NCBI GenBank assembly: GCA_037447455.1
Contig: JBBIGQ010000002.1
Coordinates: 1 to 64,000, forward strand
Source of the DNA: BPGX01 sp037447455
GTDB lineage: Bacteria > Bacteroidota > Bacteroidia > B-17B0 > Aurantibacillaceae
Reading direction: 5' to 3'
DNA length: 64,000 bases
A program made the position numbers and the translations under genes. Every line of letters starts with the position of its first letter. Positions within the stretch are counted from its first letter, which is position 1. The notes below the pieces were generated by a model. That model made no database searches, was not told the origin of the DNA, and saw only the letters and a list, made by a program, of their open reading frames with translations. Shown here one piece after another: positions 53,975-63,237 of the stretch.

Positions 53975-54474
53975 AGAGTTATTTTGCAGTTATTTTAGTT
54001 ATTGCGTTAGCATTTTATACACAAAATTATTATAGTCAAAATAAAGGTAAATATCAATATCGTTGGGCATTTTTTCATCCCCTTGCGGCTATAAAAGTGA
54101 AACGCATTTACAAGAAAAATTTAATTATTTACCAGGAAGTAAAGCAGCAAAAATTATTGGATACTATTGAAAATGGAGGTAAGTTAGATGCTTTTCGGCA
54201 CGGATTTTTTATGGCTTGTTTTGCACAAAAAATAAAGCCAAAGAAACTAATAAAATTAGGCCTTGCTCACGAAAAAGACGATGTGCACATTTATTCTAAA
54301 AAACGAAAAACAGAATTTAAGGATATTCCCGATAGTTCAAGTGTTCAAATGGATTTATATAACAATCAAATCGGAATTGAGTTAGGAAGAAAGTATAGAA
54401 AAATATCAAGCACTCAACTTAAGGATACAATTTTAATTTATATTCAAAAGAATAAATTTAAAACTATCCGCTAA
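53971..54474 (+). CDS. DUF6973-like exported protein
   Basis: The 167 residues have an N-terminal signal or anchor (about 1-20). The soluble part holds KLDAFRHGFFMACFAQKI near 71 and NNQIGIELGRKYR near 138, a pattern of the DUF6973 family (DAFRH and NxxG motifs). This family has no known function but has a possible metal-binding Asp/His set. It overlaps the T9SS plug gene by 4 bases (ATGA), so the two may be linked in function. The family call is tentative. Confidence 0.55.
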   Translation: MKSYFAVILVIALAFYTQNYYSQNKGKYQYRWAFFHPLAAIKVKRIYKKNLIIYQEVKQQKLLDTIENGGKLDAFRHGFFMACFAQKIKPKKLIKLGLAHEKDDVHIYSKKRKTEFKDIPDSSSVQMDLYNNQIGIELGRKYRKISSTQLKDTILIYIQKNKFKTIR

Positions 54475-54514
54475 TGAAATTAAAAATGTACCTTAATCCC
54501 CGAAATAATGCATT

Positions 54515-55654
54515 ATGAAATCCTTCAATCATAAAAAAATTGGCATACTGGGAGGTGGGCAATTGGGGAAAATGCTTTTGCAAAAAGCAATAGACTTTTC
54601 ATTAGATGTATCTGTTTTGGACCCAGATAAAAATGCCCCTTGTAAAAACATTACTTCAAACTTTGTGAATGGAGATTTTAAAAACTATGAAGATGTCTAT
54701 CATTTTGGTAAAAAATTAGATTTAATCACGATTGAAATTGAAAATGTGAATATAGAAGCATTGAAAAAATTACAACAAGAAGGAAAAGAAATATATCCGC
54801 AGCCCGAAATTATTGAAATGATTCAGGATAAGGGATTACAAAAAATTTTTTATCAAACCCATAACATTCCTACTGCAGATTTTTTTTTAATTGAAAACAA
54901 ACAACAAATTGAAAAATATTTAGATTATCTTCCATTTTTTCAAAAAACAAGAAAAGGCGGATACGATGGAAAAGGCGTAAAAAAAATAAGTAACAAACAG
55001 CATTTATCTATTGCCTTTGATGAACCAAGTGTTTTAGAAAGAATGGCAGATATTGACAAAGAAATAAGTGTAATAGTAGCCAGAAACAAATCGGGAGAAT
55101 TACAGACCTTTCCTGCTGTTGAAAGTGTATTTAATCCACAGGCACACCTGGTAGATTATTTAATATGCCCTGCCGGTGTGTCTATAACAATACAAGAACA
55201 AGCAGAAAAAATAGCAGGAAAAATAGCAGAACAACTTCAATTAGTAGGTCTATTGGCAGTAGAATATTTTGTAACAAAAGATGGGAAATTACTGGTGAAC
55301 GAAATGGCACCACGAGTACATAATTCGGGACATCACACGATGGAAGCCTGTGTAACGTCTCAGTTTGAGCAACACTGGCGGGCTATATTGAATTTCCCTT
55401 TAGGCGATACTTCACTTTTACGACCTGCTGTAATGATCAATTTGTTGGGCTCAGAAGGTTTTGATGGCGAGGCGCAATATGTAGGAATTGAGCAGATATT
55501 GAAGTATAGCGGTGTGTATCCACATTTGTACGGAAAAAAGAAAGTAAAAGCATACAGAAAAATGGGACACATTACCATTACAGATAAAACGCTTTCTGCT
55601 GCTTTGCAAAAAGCAAAAAAAACAAAAGAATTGATAAAAGTTACAGCCCTATAA
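54515..55654 (+). CDS. purK: N5-carboxyaminoimidazole ribonucleotide synthase
   Basis: PurK makes N5-CAIR from AIR, bicarbonate and ATP in purine synthesis. It has the N-terminal ILGGGQLGKML motif, an ATP-grasp domain with FQKTRKGGYDGKGV near 147, EISVIVARNKSGE, and a C-terminal NEMAPRVHNSGHHTMEAC motif. The 379-residue length is normal. A tiny Cys-rich gene follows 5 bases later. The partner purE is not adjacent. Confidence 0.95.
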   Translation: MKSFNHKKIGILGGGQLGKMLLQKAIDFSLDVSVLDPDKNAPCKNITSNFVNGDFKNYEDVYHFGKKLDLITIEIENVNIEALKKLQQEGKEIYPQPEIIEMIQDKGLQKIFYQTHNIPTADFFLIENKQQIEKYLDYLPFFQKTRKGGYDGKGVKKISNKQHLSIAFDEPSVLERMADIDKEISVIVARNKSGELQTFPAVESVFNPQAHLVDYLICPAGVSITIQEQAEKIAGKIAEQLQLVGLLAVEYFVTKDGKLLVNEMAPRVHNSGHHTMEACVTSQFEQHWRAILNFPLGDTSLLRPAVMINLLGSEGFDGEAQYVGIEQILKYSGVYPHLYGKKKVKAYRKMGHITITDKTLSAALQKAKKTKELIKVTAL

Positions 55655-55659
55655 ATCTT

Positions 55660-55773
55660 ATGATAGATAAAATTATTACACTGATTATTGTTGGTGCTGC
55701 GGTAGCGTATCTTATTTATAAATTTGCCTTCAAACGTAAATGCAAGAAAAACTCTTGTTGTAATAAGTCATAA
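55660..55773 (+). CDS. 37-residue Cys-rich single-pass membrane peptide
   Basis: The ORF encodes 37 residues: a short N-terminus, one membrane helix (about 6-20, IITLIIVGAAVAYLIY), then a basic, Cys-rich tail FKRKCKKNSCCNKS. The pattern resembles the FeoB-associated Cys-rich membrane proteins found near feoB, but here it follows purK by 5 bases and is about 5 kb from feoB. No Shine-Dalgarno site is clear. The composition (helix plus Cys/Lys tail) makes it more likely a real gene than chance. Confidence 0.6.
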   Translation: MIDKIITLIIVGAAVAYLIYKFAFKRKCKKNSCCNKS

Positions 55774-55850
55774 AAGGATACGTAAATTTTTCTTTATCTA
55801 ATAAACCCCTCTCTGACTTAACGCATTCACATATACAATTTCCGCATACC

Positions 55851-55881
55851 TTTTAGTTCCAAAAATCTTTCAGTAACTTTG
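55851..55881 (+). promoter_or_regulatory. Candidate promoter for ppk-ppx-dacA
   Basis: TAACTTTG (55874-55881) matches the -7 box; TTTT (55851-55854) sits 19 bases upstream in place of the -33 TTTG. ATG 55921 follows 39 bases later. Confidence 0.55.
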
Positions 55882-55920
55882 CTACTGAACAGAATAATTA
55901 TTGATTTTAACAGAATAGTT

Positions 55921-58011
55921 ATGAAAAAAAGCTTTGTCCCACACATAAACAGAGAAATTAGCTGGCTTTCTTTTAATGAAAGAGTGTTACAGGAAGCCGA
56001 AGATAAACGAAACCCTCTTTTAGAACGGCTTAAATTTTTAGGAATTTTCAGTAACAACAGAGATGAATTTTATCGTGTCAGAGTGGCCACTGTTAAGCGC
56101 CTTATTAAGTTAGGACATAGAGCAGTTGAAATATACGGCGAAGATCCGGAAGTATTATTAAAACAATTGCAGAACAAAGTGTTGGCTCAACAGCAAAAAT
56201 TTGATGAATTGTATTTGCAAATACTCAATGAATTAAAAGAAAATAATATTTACATTGTCAATGAAAAAGAACTATTACCTGAACATAAAACACACATCTC
56301 TTCTTTCTTTCACAATGAAGTGATGCCCTCCTTGTTCCCCATTTTAATTGACCCTAAAAAACCTTTTCCTTTCTTAAAAGACAAGTATGGCTATCTTTAT
56401 ATTAAACTCAAATCCATTCATTCACCGCAACAAACCAAATATGCACTTATTGAAATTCCCACAAAAGTATCAAGTCGTTTCGTAATTCTGCCTCCTGTTA
56501 AAGAAAAGAAGTATATCATTTTATTAGACGACCTTATTCGTTTTAACATCAATGAAATTTTTGCTGTTTTTGGACTGGAGTGTATTGGAGCATACAATAT
56601 CAAACTTACAAGAGATGCAGAACTGGAAATTGACAATGATTTAAGTGAAAGTATTTTAGAAAAAGTAAGCAAAGGATTAAAATATCGACAGAAAGGGAAA
56701 CCAGTTCGGTTTGTGTATGATAAAGAGATGCCGCAAGACATGTTGCAATTTGTTATGAAAAAACTAGGAATGACGAATACTAAAGACAGTGTGACTCCGG
56801 GTGGAAGGTACCATAACTTTAAAGATTTTATCAACTTCCCAATGTTAGGATTAACACATCTCAGCTTTCAAAACCAACCCCCTATCCATATTCCTGAATT
56901 AGACGAATTAAAAACACCTATTATTGATTTTATCTTAAAGAAAGATATATGCTTCCATTTTCCATACCATTCGTATAACTATCTGATTAAAATATTACAA
57001 GAAGCATCTATTGATCCACGCGTACACTCTATCAAAATTACACTATACCGTTTAGCAGAATCCTCAAGAATTGCCAATGCTTTAATTAACGCCGTAAAAA
57101 ATGGGAAAAAAGTAACAGCAGTTGTGGAACTACAAGCAAGATTTGATGAGGAACATAATATCTACTGGGCTGAAAAACTTAAAGAAGAAGGGGCCGAAGT
57201 CATCTATGGGGTACACGGTTTAAAAATACATTCCAAATTATTTTTAATAGAAGGAAAAAACAAAAACCAACCATTCAAAATTGCACACATAGGAACCGGC
57301 AATTTCAACGAAAAAACCGCAAAAATATATACCGATGTTTCTCTGTTAACAGCTCACAAAGGAATTTGCAAAGATGTAGAAAGTGTTTTCAATTTTTACA
57401 GCAATAACTTAAAAATTGGTAACTACAAACATTTAATCGTTTCCCCCTTTACGATGCGAAAAGAATTTAACAACTTAATACGTCGTGAAATTAAAAATGT
57501 AAAAAAGGGACTAAAAGGAGAAATCACTCTTAAACTAAACAATCTGGTAGATAAAGAAATGATAAATCATCTGTATCAGGCCTCACAGGCAGGCGTCAAC
57601 ATCAATCTAATCGTTCGTAGCGCCTGCTCTTTGGTTACTGAATTGCCGGGGTATAGCGATAACATCAAAGCATACAGCATTGTAGATAAATTTCTTGAAC
57701 ACGCCCGTATATTTATTTTTCATAATGGAGGAAATGAAAAAGTATTTATTTCTTCAGCCGATTGGATGACCCGAAACTTAGACCACCGTAGCGAAGTCGC
57801 CACTCCCGTATACGATGAAAAAATAAAAAAAATAATGAAAGATCTCATTAGCATCCAACTAAAAGGCAATCAGAAAGTAAGAATAATTGACAGACATCAA
57901 ACCAATAAATACAAACAACCCGCCACCAACGAAGAAATAATTCGTGTACAAGACAAAACGTACGAATATCTGAAAAGCATATCACTAAAAACAATGCTAA
58001 ATTTAGTTTAA
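55921..58011 (+). CDS. ppk1: Polyphosphate kinase 1
   Basis: PPK1 makes polyphosphate from ATP. The sequence has the N-terminal REISWLSFNERVLQEA and SNNRDEFYRVRVA motifs, and a phospholipase D-like core with the catalytic His in LKIHSKLFLI near 436 and the HIGTGNFNEKTA motif near 456. The second His pair lies near the C-terminal end (SSADWMTRNLDHRSE). ATG 55921 gives 696 residues, a normal length; the in-frame start 14 codons upstream lies within the promoter box. It is the first gene of ppk1-ppx-dacA. Confidence 0.95.
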   Translation: MKKSFVPHINREISWLSFNERVLQEAEDKRNPLLERLKFLGIFSNNRDEFYRVRVATVKRLIKLGHRAVEIYGEDPEVLLKQLQNKVLAQQQKFDELYLQILNELKENNIYIVNEKELLPEHKTHISSFFHNEVMPSLFPILIDPKKPFPFLKDKYGYLYIKLKSIHSPQQTKYALIEIPTKVSSRFVILPPVKEKKYIILLDDLIRFNINEIFAVFGLECIGAYNIKLTRDAELEIDNDLSESILEKVSKGLKYRQKGKPVRFVYDKEMPQDMLQFVMKKLGMTNTKDSVTPGGRYHNFKDFINFPMLGLTHLSFQNQPPIHIPELDELKTPIIDFILKKDICFHFPYHSYNYLIKILQEASIDPRVHSIKITLYRLAESSRIANALINAVKNGKKVTAVVELQARFDEEHNIYWAEKLKEEGAEVIYGVHGLKIHSKLFLIEGKNKNQPFKIAHIGTGNFNEKTAKIYTDVSLLTAHKGICKDVESVFNFYSNNLKIGNYKHLIVSPFTMRKEFNNLIRREIKNVKKGLKGEITLKLNNLVDKEMINHLYQASQAGVNINLIVRSACSLVTELPGYSDNIKAYSIVDKFLEHARIFIFHNGGNEKVFISSADWMTRNLDHRSEVATPVYDEKIKKIMKDLISIQLKGNQKVRIIDRHQTNKYKQPATNEEIIRVQDKTYEYLKSISLKTMLNLV

Positions 58012-58012
58012 T

Positions 58013-58936
58013 ATGACCACTTCTATCAATGAAAAAAATTTTGGCACTCTGCTTGCCGCTATTGACATTGGAAGTAATGCCATACGCTTATTATTAACCA
58101 GAATTTTTGAAGATAAAAACTTAATCCTATTCCACAAAGAAGAGTTGATTCGTATTGCCATACGATTAGGCGAAGATGTGTTTTTACAAGGTAAAATATC
58201 GGATGAAAAGATACAACGACTCATACACGCTATGAAAGCATACAATAACATTATGAATGCCTATCAGGTAAAGGCCTATAAAGCAGTAGCTACCAGCGCA
58301 ATGCGCGATGCCTTAAATGGAAAAGATGTTATTCAGATATTAGAAAAAGAAAGCAATATAAAAATAGAAATTTTAGACGGTAAAACAGAAGCCAATTTAA
58401 TTTTTGCTAATCATATTGAAGAAATTTTAGACCCTGATAAAGCATATATGTACATTGATGTAGGCGGTGGAAGTACTGAAATCACTATCTATAACAGACA
58501 CAAAGCAGTAGCATCTAAGTCATTCAATATCGGAACCTTGCGACTACTTTATCAGAAAGTAGAAGAACCGACCTGGGAAGAAATGAAACAATGGATAAAA
58601 AAACACACACAGGGGATTTATCCAATTTATGGCATCGGCTCAGGTGGCAACATCAATAAACTCTACAAAATGAGCGGAAAAAAAGAAAACAAATCATTAG
58701 GATATAACAAACTCAAAGGTCTTTACGAAATGCTTCAATCTTACACATACGAAGAACGAATGAAACTACTAGGTTTGAAACCAGACCGCGCCGATGTCAT
58801 TGTGCCCGCTGCTAAAATTTATCTTACTACCATGAAAACAGCAGATATTGAAAAAATATATGTCCCTCAAATTGGACTATCCGATGGCGTTATTCATCAG
58901 TTATACGAAGAATTAAAAAAGAAAGTAAAAGCATAA
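58013..58936 (+). CDS. ppx: Ppx/GppA family phosphatase (exopolyphosphatase)
   Basis: The enzyme releases phosphate from the ends of polyphosphate (or from pppGpp). It has the ASKHA motifs AAIDIGSNAIRLLL near 17, VATSAMRDALNG, MYIDVGGGSTEIT near 143, and PIYGIGSGGNINKL. The 307-residue length fits the short form, with no C-terminal HD domain, so GppA-like activity is less likely. It starts 1 base after the ppk1 stop, so synthesis and breakdown of polyP are coupled. Confidence 0.9.
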   Translation: MTTSINEKNFGTLLAAIDIGSNAIRLLLTRIFEDKNLILFHKEELIRIAIRLGEDVFLQGKISDEKIQRLIHAMKAYNNIMNAYQVKAYKAVATSAMRDALNGKDVIQILEKESNIKIEILDGKTEANLIFANHIEEILDPDKAYMYIDVGGGSTEITIYNRHKAVASKSFNIGTLRLLYQKVEEPTWEEMKQWIKKHTQGIYPIYGIGSGGNINKLYKMSGKKENKSLGYNKLKGLYEMLQSYTYEERMKLLGLKPDRADVIVPAAKIYLTTMKTADIEKIYVPQIGLSDGVIHQLYEELKKKVKA

Positions 58937-58949
58937 CACCATTTAATAC

Positions 58950-59741
58950 ATGCATGATAACGAAAATATATTGCACATTGGTTGGAGTGATGTACTGGAT
59001 ATTGTTTTAGTAGCCATTCTTTTATATGTACTCTACAACCTTATTCGCGACACTTCCGCTCTAAAAGTATTTTGGGGACTGGGTTTAATTTACATCGTTT
59101 GGGTTCTTGTAACAGCCCTGGACTTTAAACTCTTGAGTTCCATAGTCGGAAAATTTATCAATGTAGGCATTATCACCGTCATCATCATTTTTCAACAAGA
59201 AATCAGAAAATTCTTATTACTCATTGGTTCTACTCAATTCTGGAAAAAACACTATAGTATCTTTAAAATTAAAGAAGCATTGAGCGAAGGCACCAACTCT
59301 AATATCCCATTAAATAGCTTACAGGACGCCTGCTATAATATGGGCAGAAATAAAACAGGTGTATTAATCGTCATCGCTCAAAAAGACGATTTAAATTTAT
59401 ACGAACAATCGGGTGTACCCATCAATGCGCCCGTTACCGAATATATGCTGGAAAGTATTTTCTTCAAAAACGCTCCTATGCACGATGGCGCCGTTATTAT
59501 TAAAAATAATATAATCATAGCCGCCAAATGCATTCTGCCCGTCAGCGAATCAGAACAACTACCCTCTCACGCTGGTACCAGACATCGTGCCGCACTTGGA
59601 ATAAGCGAACAAACAGATGCTCTTGCTATTTCGGTAAGTGAACAAACCGGATCTGTTTCCATAGCCAACAAAGGACAATTATATTACAACATTCCACATA
59701 AAGATTTTATACCTTTACTTGAAAAACTTTTGACAAATTAA
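58950..59741 (+). CDS. cdaA: Diadenylate cyclase (c-di-AMP synthase, CdaA type)
   Basis: The protein has three N-terminal helices (about 12-90) and a DisA_N domain with MHDGAVI near 176 and GTRHRAALG near 210, both catalytic. It makes c-di-AMP from two ATP at the membrane; the messenger controls osmotic and potassium homeostasis in many bacteria. The neighbouring ybbR-type regulator usually found beside cdaA is not present here. It follows ppx by 13 bases. Confidence 0.94.
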   Translation: MHDNENILHIGWSDVLDIVLVAILLYVLYNLIRDTSALKVFWGLGLIYIVWVLVTALDFKLLSSIVGKFINVGIITVIIIFQQEIRKFLLLIGSTQFWKKHYSIFKIKEALSEGTNSNIPLNSLQDACYNMGRNKTGVLIVIAQKDDLNLYEQSGVPINAPVTEYMLESIFFKNAPMHDGAVIIKNNIIIAAKCILPVSESEQLPSHAGTRHRAALGISEQTDALAISVSEQTGSVSIANKGQLYYNIPHKDFIPLLEKLLTN

Positions 59742-59924
59742 ATTTACAGTAACATTCATGTTTACAAAACATCCTTAAAATCCGTACAATTATTAAAGGC
59801 GCATAAAAAACAATTACTCTGATTGTATAACCCAGCTTCCTTTCTATTTCCCTACGAAACAAAGTATAAAAAGTTTGCTTTCCCAAATCCTTAGTCCGCA
59901 AAGAAAAATTTCATTGAAATTGAA
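59742..59924. other. 183-base gap between convergent cdaA and phoU
   Basis: No convincing gene, promoter or strong terminator was found. A weak ATGTTT-AAACAT hairpin lies near 59759-59773 but has no T-run. Confidence 0.6.
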
Positions 59925-60587
59925 TCAGATTTTTCCCTGATGTTTCAGTATTTTAGCTTCTAAATAAAAAATAATTTCACGAGCAATATTCCTCGCCTGA
60001 TCCTGCATTCGTTCAATTTTTCTCAATAAAGATAATAAACTCAAACCATACTCTGTCTTATCAGGATTTTCACGAATATAATTTGCAATTTTAATTTGCG
60101 CCTCATCACTCCACTCTTCCATATCACTATTTTTTTCTATCAACTGATATGCCAGTTTTACATCTTCTTTTTCAAATGCCTCCCGTGCTATCAGCACAGA
60201 TTTAAAAGCCGATTCATAAATCTCATTCAGGTTAATAGTATTGACAACCGCCTCATCCAGAATATATTTTTTCTTAATAATAAATTTTGCAATCGCTTTC
60301 GTGCTGTCTCCAACACGCTCAAGATTATAAATAATCCTTAATATAGAGATTAAAAATCTCAAATCAATTGCAACCGGATTAAACAAGGCAAAAACATTTT
60401 CCACCTGCTTTTCTATTTCTAATTCCATACGGTTAATCTGCCCCTCTTTGTCTTTCACAAGCATTGCTAAAGTCACATCTTTTGTAAAAATGGCTTTATA
60501 ACTATTTTCTACCTGTTCAATCACCATCTGAAACATTTTCAAAGTTTCAGTTCTTGTTTTCAAAATTTCTTCTTCCAAGTGCGTCAT
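59925..60587 (-). CDS. phoU: Phosphate transport regulatory protein PhoU
   Basis: PhoU is a two-domain helical bundle that damps phosphate signalling through PstB and the PhoR kinase. The sequence has repeated PhoU patterns (about 5-100 and 110-215) with NLERVGDSTKAIAKF and RMQDQARNIAREI segments that include the metal-binding Asp/Glu positions. It follows the pstB stop by 94 bases, and a -7 box is present in that gap. The usual length (about 220) is met. Confidence 0.92.
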   Translation of the reverse strand: MTHLEEEILKTRTETLKMFQMVIEQVENSYKAIFTKDVTLAMLVKDKEGQINRMELEIEKQVENVFALFNPVAIDLRFLISILRIIYNLERVGDSTKAIAKFIIKKKYILDEAVVNTINLNEIYESAFKSVLIAREAFEKEDVKLAYQLIEKNSDMEEWSDEAQIKIANYIRENPDKTEYGLSLLSLLRKIERMQDQARNIAREIIFYLEAKILKHQGKI

Positions 60588-60655
60588 ACATATAAATTTA
60601 ATAATTAGTTATTTTATTTATCTGTTACACTATACTTTACTTTTTGTTTCATCAT

Positions 60656-60663
60656 CAAAGATA
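60656..60663 (-). promoter_or_regulatory. Candidate -7 box for phoU
   Basis: On the minus strand this reads TATCTTTG, an exact match, 68 bases before ATG 60587. TTTG at 60687-60690 lies 23 bases upstream as a possible -33 box. It suggests phoU may have a promoter of its own besides the pst operon promoter. Confidence 0.4.
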
Positions 60664-60681
60664 CAATAAATCATTCATTTC

Positions 60682-61458
60682 TTATCCAAACCTTCCTGTG
60701 ATGTATTTTTGTGTCAACTCTATTTTAGGATTCGTAAATAACTCTCTCGTGTCATTGTATTCAATCAATTCTCCCATATAAAAAAATGCCGTTCGGTCGC
60801 TTACTCTTCCCGCTTGTTGCATATTGTGTGTTACGATAACAATCGTATAATCTTTTTTCAACTGATAAATTAACTCCTCTATCGTCGCCGTAGAAATCGG
60901 ATCTAAAGCCGATGTGGGTTCATCCATCAGTACAACAGACGGCTCAACAGCCAAGGTCCTTGCAATACAAATACGTTGTTGCTGTCCACCCGACAAGGCC
61001 AAGGCCGATTGGTTCAGTTTATCCTTTACTTCTTCCCATATACCCACCTGCTGCAATGTTTTTTCAACCACAGCATCTAATCTACGCTTATCTTTAATAC
61101 CCTGTATTTTCAATCCATACACTACATTTTCATAAATACTTTTAGGGAAAGGATTGGGCTTTTGAAACACCATCCCCACTTTTTTTCTCAATGCTTCTAC
61201 TTTTATTGTTGAATCATAAATATCTTCATTATCAATCAAAATTTTTCCCTCCATCCGAAAACTTTCAATAAAATCATTCATCCTGTTTAGCAAACGAAGA
61301 AAAGTAGATTTGCCGCAGCCCGAAGGACCTATCAAAGCAACTACTTCATTTGACCGAATATCTAAAGATACATTTTTTATCACGTGATTATTTCCGTAAT
61401 AGACCTGCACTTCCTGAGCAGAAATTTTTAATTGTGTATTGGTACTATTTTGATTCAT
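60682..61458 (-). CDS. pstB: Phosphate ABC transporter ATP-binding protein
   Basis: This is the ATPase of the PstSCAB importer. Walker A is GPSGCGKST near 42, the signature LSGGQQQRI near 151, and Walker B VLMDEPTSALDP near 174, followed by the H-loop THNMQQA. The NRMNDFI and VGMVFQKPNPFPKSI segments are specific to PstB. The 258-residue length is normal. It follows pstA by 34 bases. Confidence 0.96.
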   Translation of the reverse strand: MNQNSTNTQLKISAQEVQVYYGNNHVIKNVSLDIRSNEVVALIGPSGCGKSTFLRLLNRMNDFIESFRMEGKILIDNEDIYDSTIKVEALRKKVGMVFQKPNPFPKSIYENVVYGLKIQGIKDKRRLDAVVEKTLQQVGIWEEVKDKLNQSALALSGGQQQRICIARTLAVEPSVVLMDEPTSALDPISTATIEELIYQLKKDYTIVIVTHNMQQAGRVSDRTAFFYMGELIEYNDTRELFTNPKIELTQKYITGRFG

Positions 61459-61492
61459 ACATTAAAATTTCAAATAATGCCTATTTAAACTA

Positions 61493-62356
61493 TCACCATT
61501 TCACTTTGCTTTGCCACTTATTTCTTAAGTAAATAGCAATACCGTTAAGTAAAAAGGTAATCGCTAAAAGTACAATAATCGCCGCTGTAGCATTCTCAAT
61601 AAATCCTTTTTGCGGACGCGACAACCAATTGTAAATCTGTATCGGTAAAACAGAAAAATCATCCAATGGATGTGTTGGAACAGTAGTAATGTAAAGCATT
61701 GCACCAATCACAACTAAGGGCGCTGTCTCACCAATAGCACGAGAAATGGCTAAAATCACCCCGGTCAATATGCCGCCTGCCGCCGACGGCAACACCGCAT
61801 TCCAAATAGTTTTCCACTTTGTAGCGCCTAAAGCATACGATGCTTCCCGAATGGTTTTAGGAACACTTTTCAACGCTTCCCGTGTTGAAACAATGACTAT
61901 AGGTAATATCAGTAAAGATAACGTAAGTGCGCCGGATAATAAACTTCTGCCCAGCCCCATTATTCGTACAAAAATTTCTAATGCCAACAAACCATATAAA
62001 ATGGACGGCACGCCCGCCAGATTCGCTGTATTGACTTCTATAAAAGAAGCAAACCAATTTTTCTTTCCATATTCTTCCAGATAAATGGCGGCCGCTACAC
62101 CAATCGGAACAGCAATGAACGTGGTTAGTACCATTATCCATAATGTGCCCAACAACGGCACTAAAATACCCGCGTTAGACGGACGTCTTGAAGGCAGTGA
62201 AGTGAAAAATTGCATATTTAATCGATCAGCACCTTCCACCAAAATCGTGTATAAAAATACCGCCAGAATAAAAACACCGGACAAGGTACAAACAAGACCG
62301 TACCAATAAAAAAATTTATCTTTTAATCGGTTATAGGTAATAGCGGAAGACGTCAT
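61493..62356 (-). CDS. pstA: Phosphate ABC transporter permease PstA
   Basis: This inner-membrane permease has about six helices and the binding-protein-dependent transport motif EASYALGATKWKTIWNAVLPSA, plus FTSLPSRRP at about 45, which is specific to PstA. The length of 287 is normal. It overlaps pstC by 4 bases (ATGA). Confidence 0.94.
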   Translation of the reverse strand: MTSSAITYNRLKDKFFYWYGLVCTLSGVFILAVFLYTILVEGADRLNMQFFTSLPSRRPSNAGILVPLLGTLWIMVLTTFIAVPIGVAAAIYLEEYGKKNWFASFIEVNTANLAGVPSILYGLLALEIFVRIMGLGRSLLSGALTLSLLILPIVIVSTREALKSVPKTIREASYALGATKWKTIWNAVLPSAAGGILTGVILAISRAIGETAPLVVIGAMLYITTVPTHPLDDFSVLPIQIYNWLSRPQKGFIENATAAIIVLLAITFLLNGIAIYLRNKWQSKVKW

Positions 62357-63225
62357 AATTGATATTTCTGATATTTTTTTCGAATGAAATAACTGATGTT
62401 ATTCAAAATAAATGTTAAAACAAACAGTGCTATTCCAGCTGCATAAATGGTTTTATATTCAATAGAACCTTGTACCACATCTCCCAAACTCACCTGAACA
62501 ATATACGTCGTAATGGTTTCAATAGGTATCAAGGGATTAAAGGTAAAATTCGGCTGTTGACCTGCTGCAATCGCCACAATCATCGTTTCTCCAAAAGCCC
62601 TTGATATAGCTAAAATAATGGAAACAATTATGCCGGAGGAAGCAGACGGAATCAGCACTCTAAAAACCGTTTGTAATTTTGTCGCACCCATTCCATAAGA
62701 CGCCTCTCTCAAACTATACGGAATAGCATACAAAGCATCTTCACTTAAAGAAGCAATCAAAGGAATGATCATTATACCCATTACAATACCCGGTGATAAG
62801 GCATTAAACCCTGATAGATTCGGAATAAACATCTGCAAAAATGGTGTAATAACCATTAATGCAAAATAGCCATACACTACAGTAGGTATAGCAGCCAGAA
62901 CTTCTAATACAGGTTTTAATACCTTCCTTAATTTTTTAGGCGCATACTCATTCAGAAAAATGGCAATTGTCAGCCCCACCGGAACAGACACAAGGATAGC
63001 AATGAAAGAAGTCAGCAGGGTGCCTGACAACAAAGGTAATATACCATAATGTTTTTCAGTAAATAAAGGCGTCCATTGTGTATCCGTCAAAAATTCTACT
63101 ACCGAAACTTCTTTAAAAAAGCCCAACGACTCTGAAATCAAAACATAGAGAATGCCTAATGTTGTCAGAACACTTATCAGGGCAGACAATTGCAGTAATC
63201 GCTCTATGATTTTTTCCCGCCACAC
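62353..63225 (-). CDS. pstC: Phosphate ABC transporter permease PstC
   Basis: The paired permease has about six helices, the EASYGMGATKLQTVFRVLIPSA motif that docks to PstB, VEFLTDTQWTPLF near 43, and RAFGETMIVAIAAG. The length of 290 is normal. It lies 12 bases downstream of pstS and overlaps pstA by 4. Confidence 0.94.
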   Translation of the reverse strand: MWREKIIERLLQLSALISVLTTLGILYVLISESLGFFKEVSVVEFLTDTQWTPLFTEKHYGILPLLSGTLLTSFIAILVSVPVGLTIAIFLNEYAPKKLRKVLKPVLEVLAAIPTVVYGYFALMVITPFLQMFIPNLSGFNALSPGIVMGIMIIPLIASLSEDALYAIPYSLREASYGMGATKLQTVFRVLIPSASSGIIVSIILAISRAFGETMIVAIAAGQQPNFTFNPLIPIETITTYIVQVSLGDVVQGSIEYKTIYAAGIALFVLTFILNNISYFIRKKYQKYQL

Positions 63226-63237
63226 AAAGGTCTTATT

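Noticed and set aside
56418..56834. Open frame of 138 codons on the minus strand opposite ppk1
   Set aside because: It is fully antisense to conserved ppk1 coding sequence and has no recognisable motif.
59707..59901. Open frame of 64 codons on the minus strand between cdaA and phoU
   Set aside because: It overlaps the end of cdaA, its composition is unusual, and nothing supports a start site or family.
59742..59924. Search for a tRNA, small RNA or terminator between cdaA and phoU
   Set aside because: No cloverleaf, no strong hairpin with a T-run and no promoter pair were found in this gap.
61746..62084. Open frame of 112 codons opposite pstA
   Set aside because: It is antisense to the conserved permease and has the composition expected of a shadow frame.
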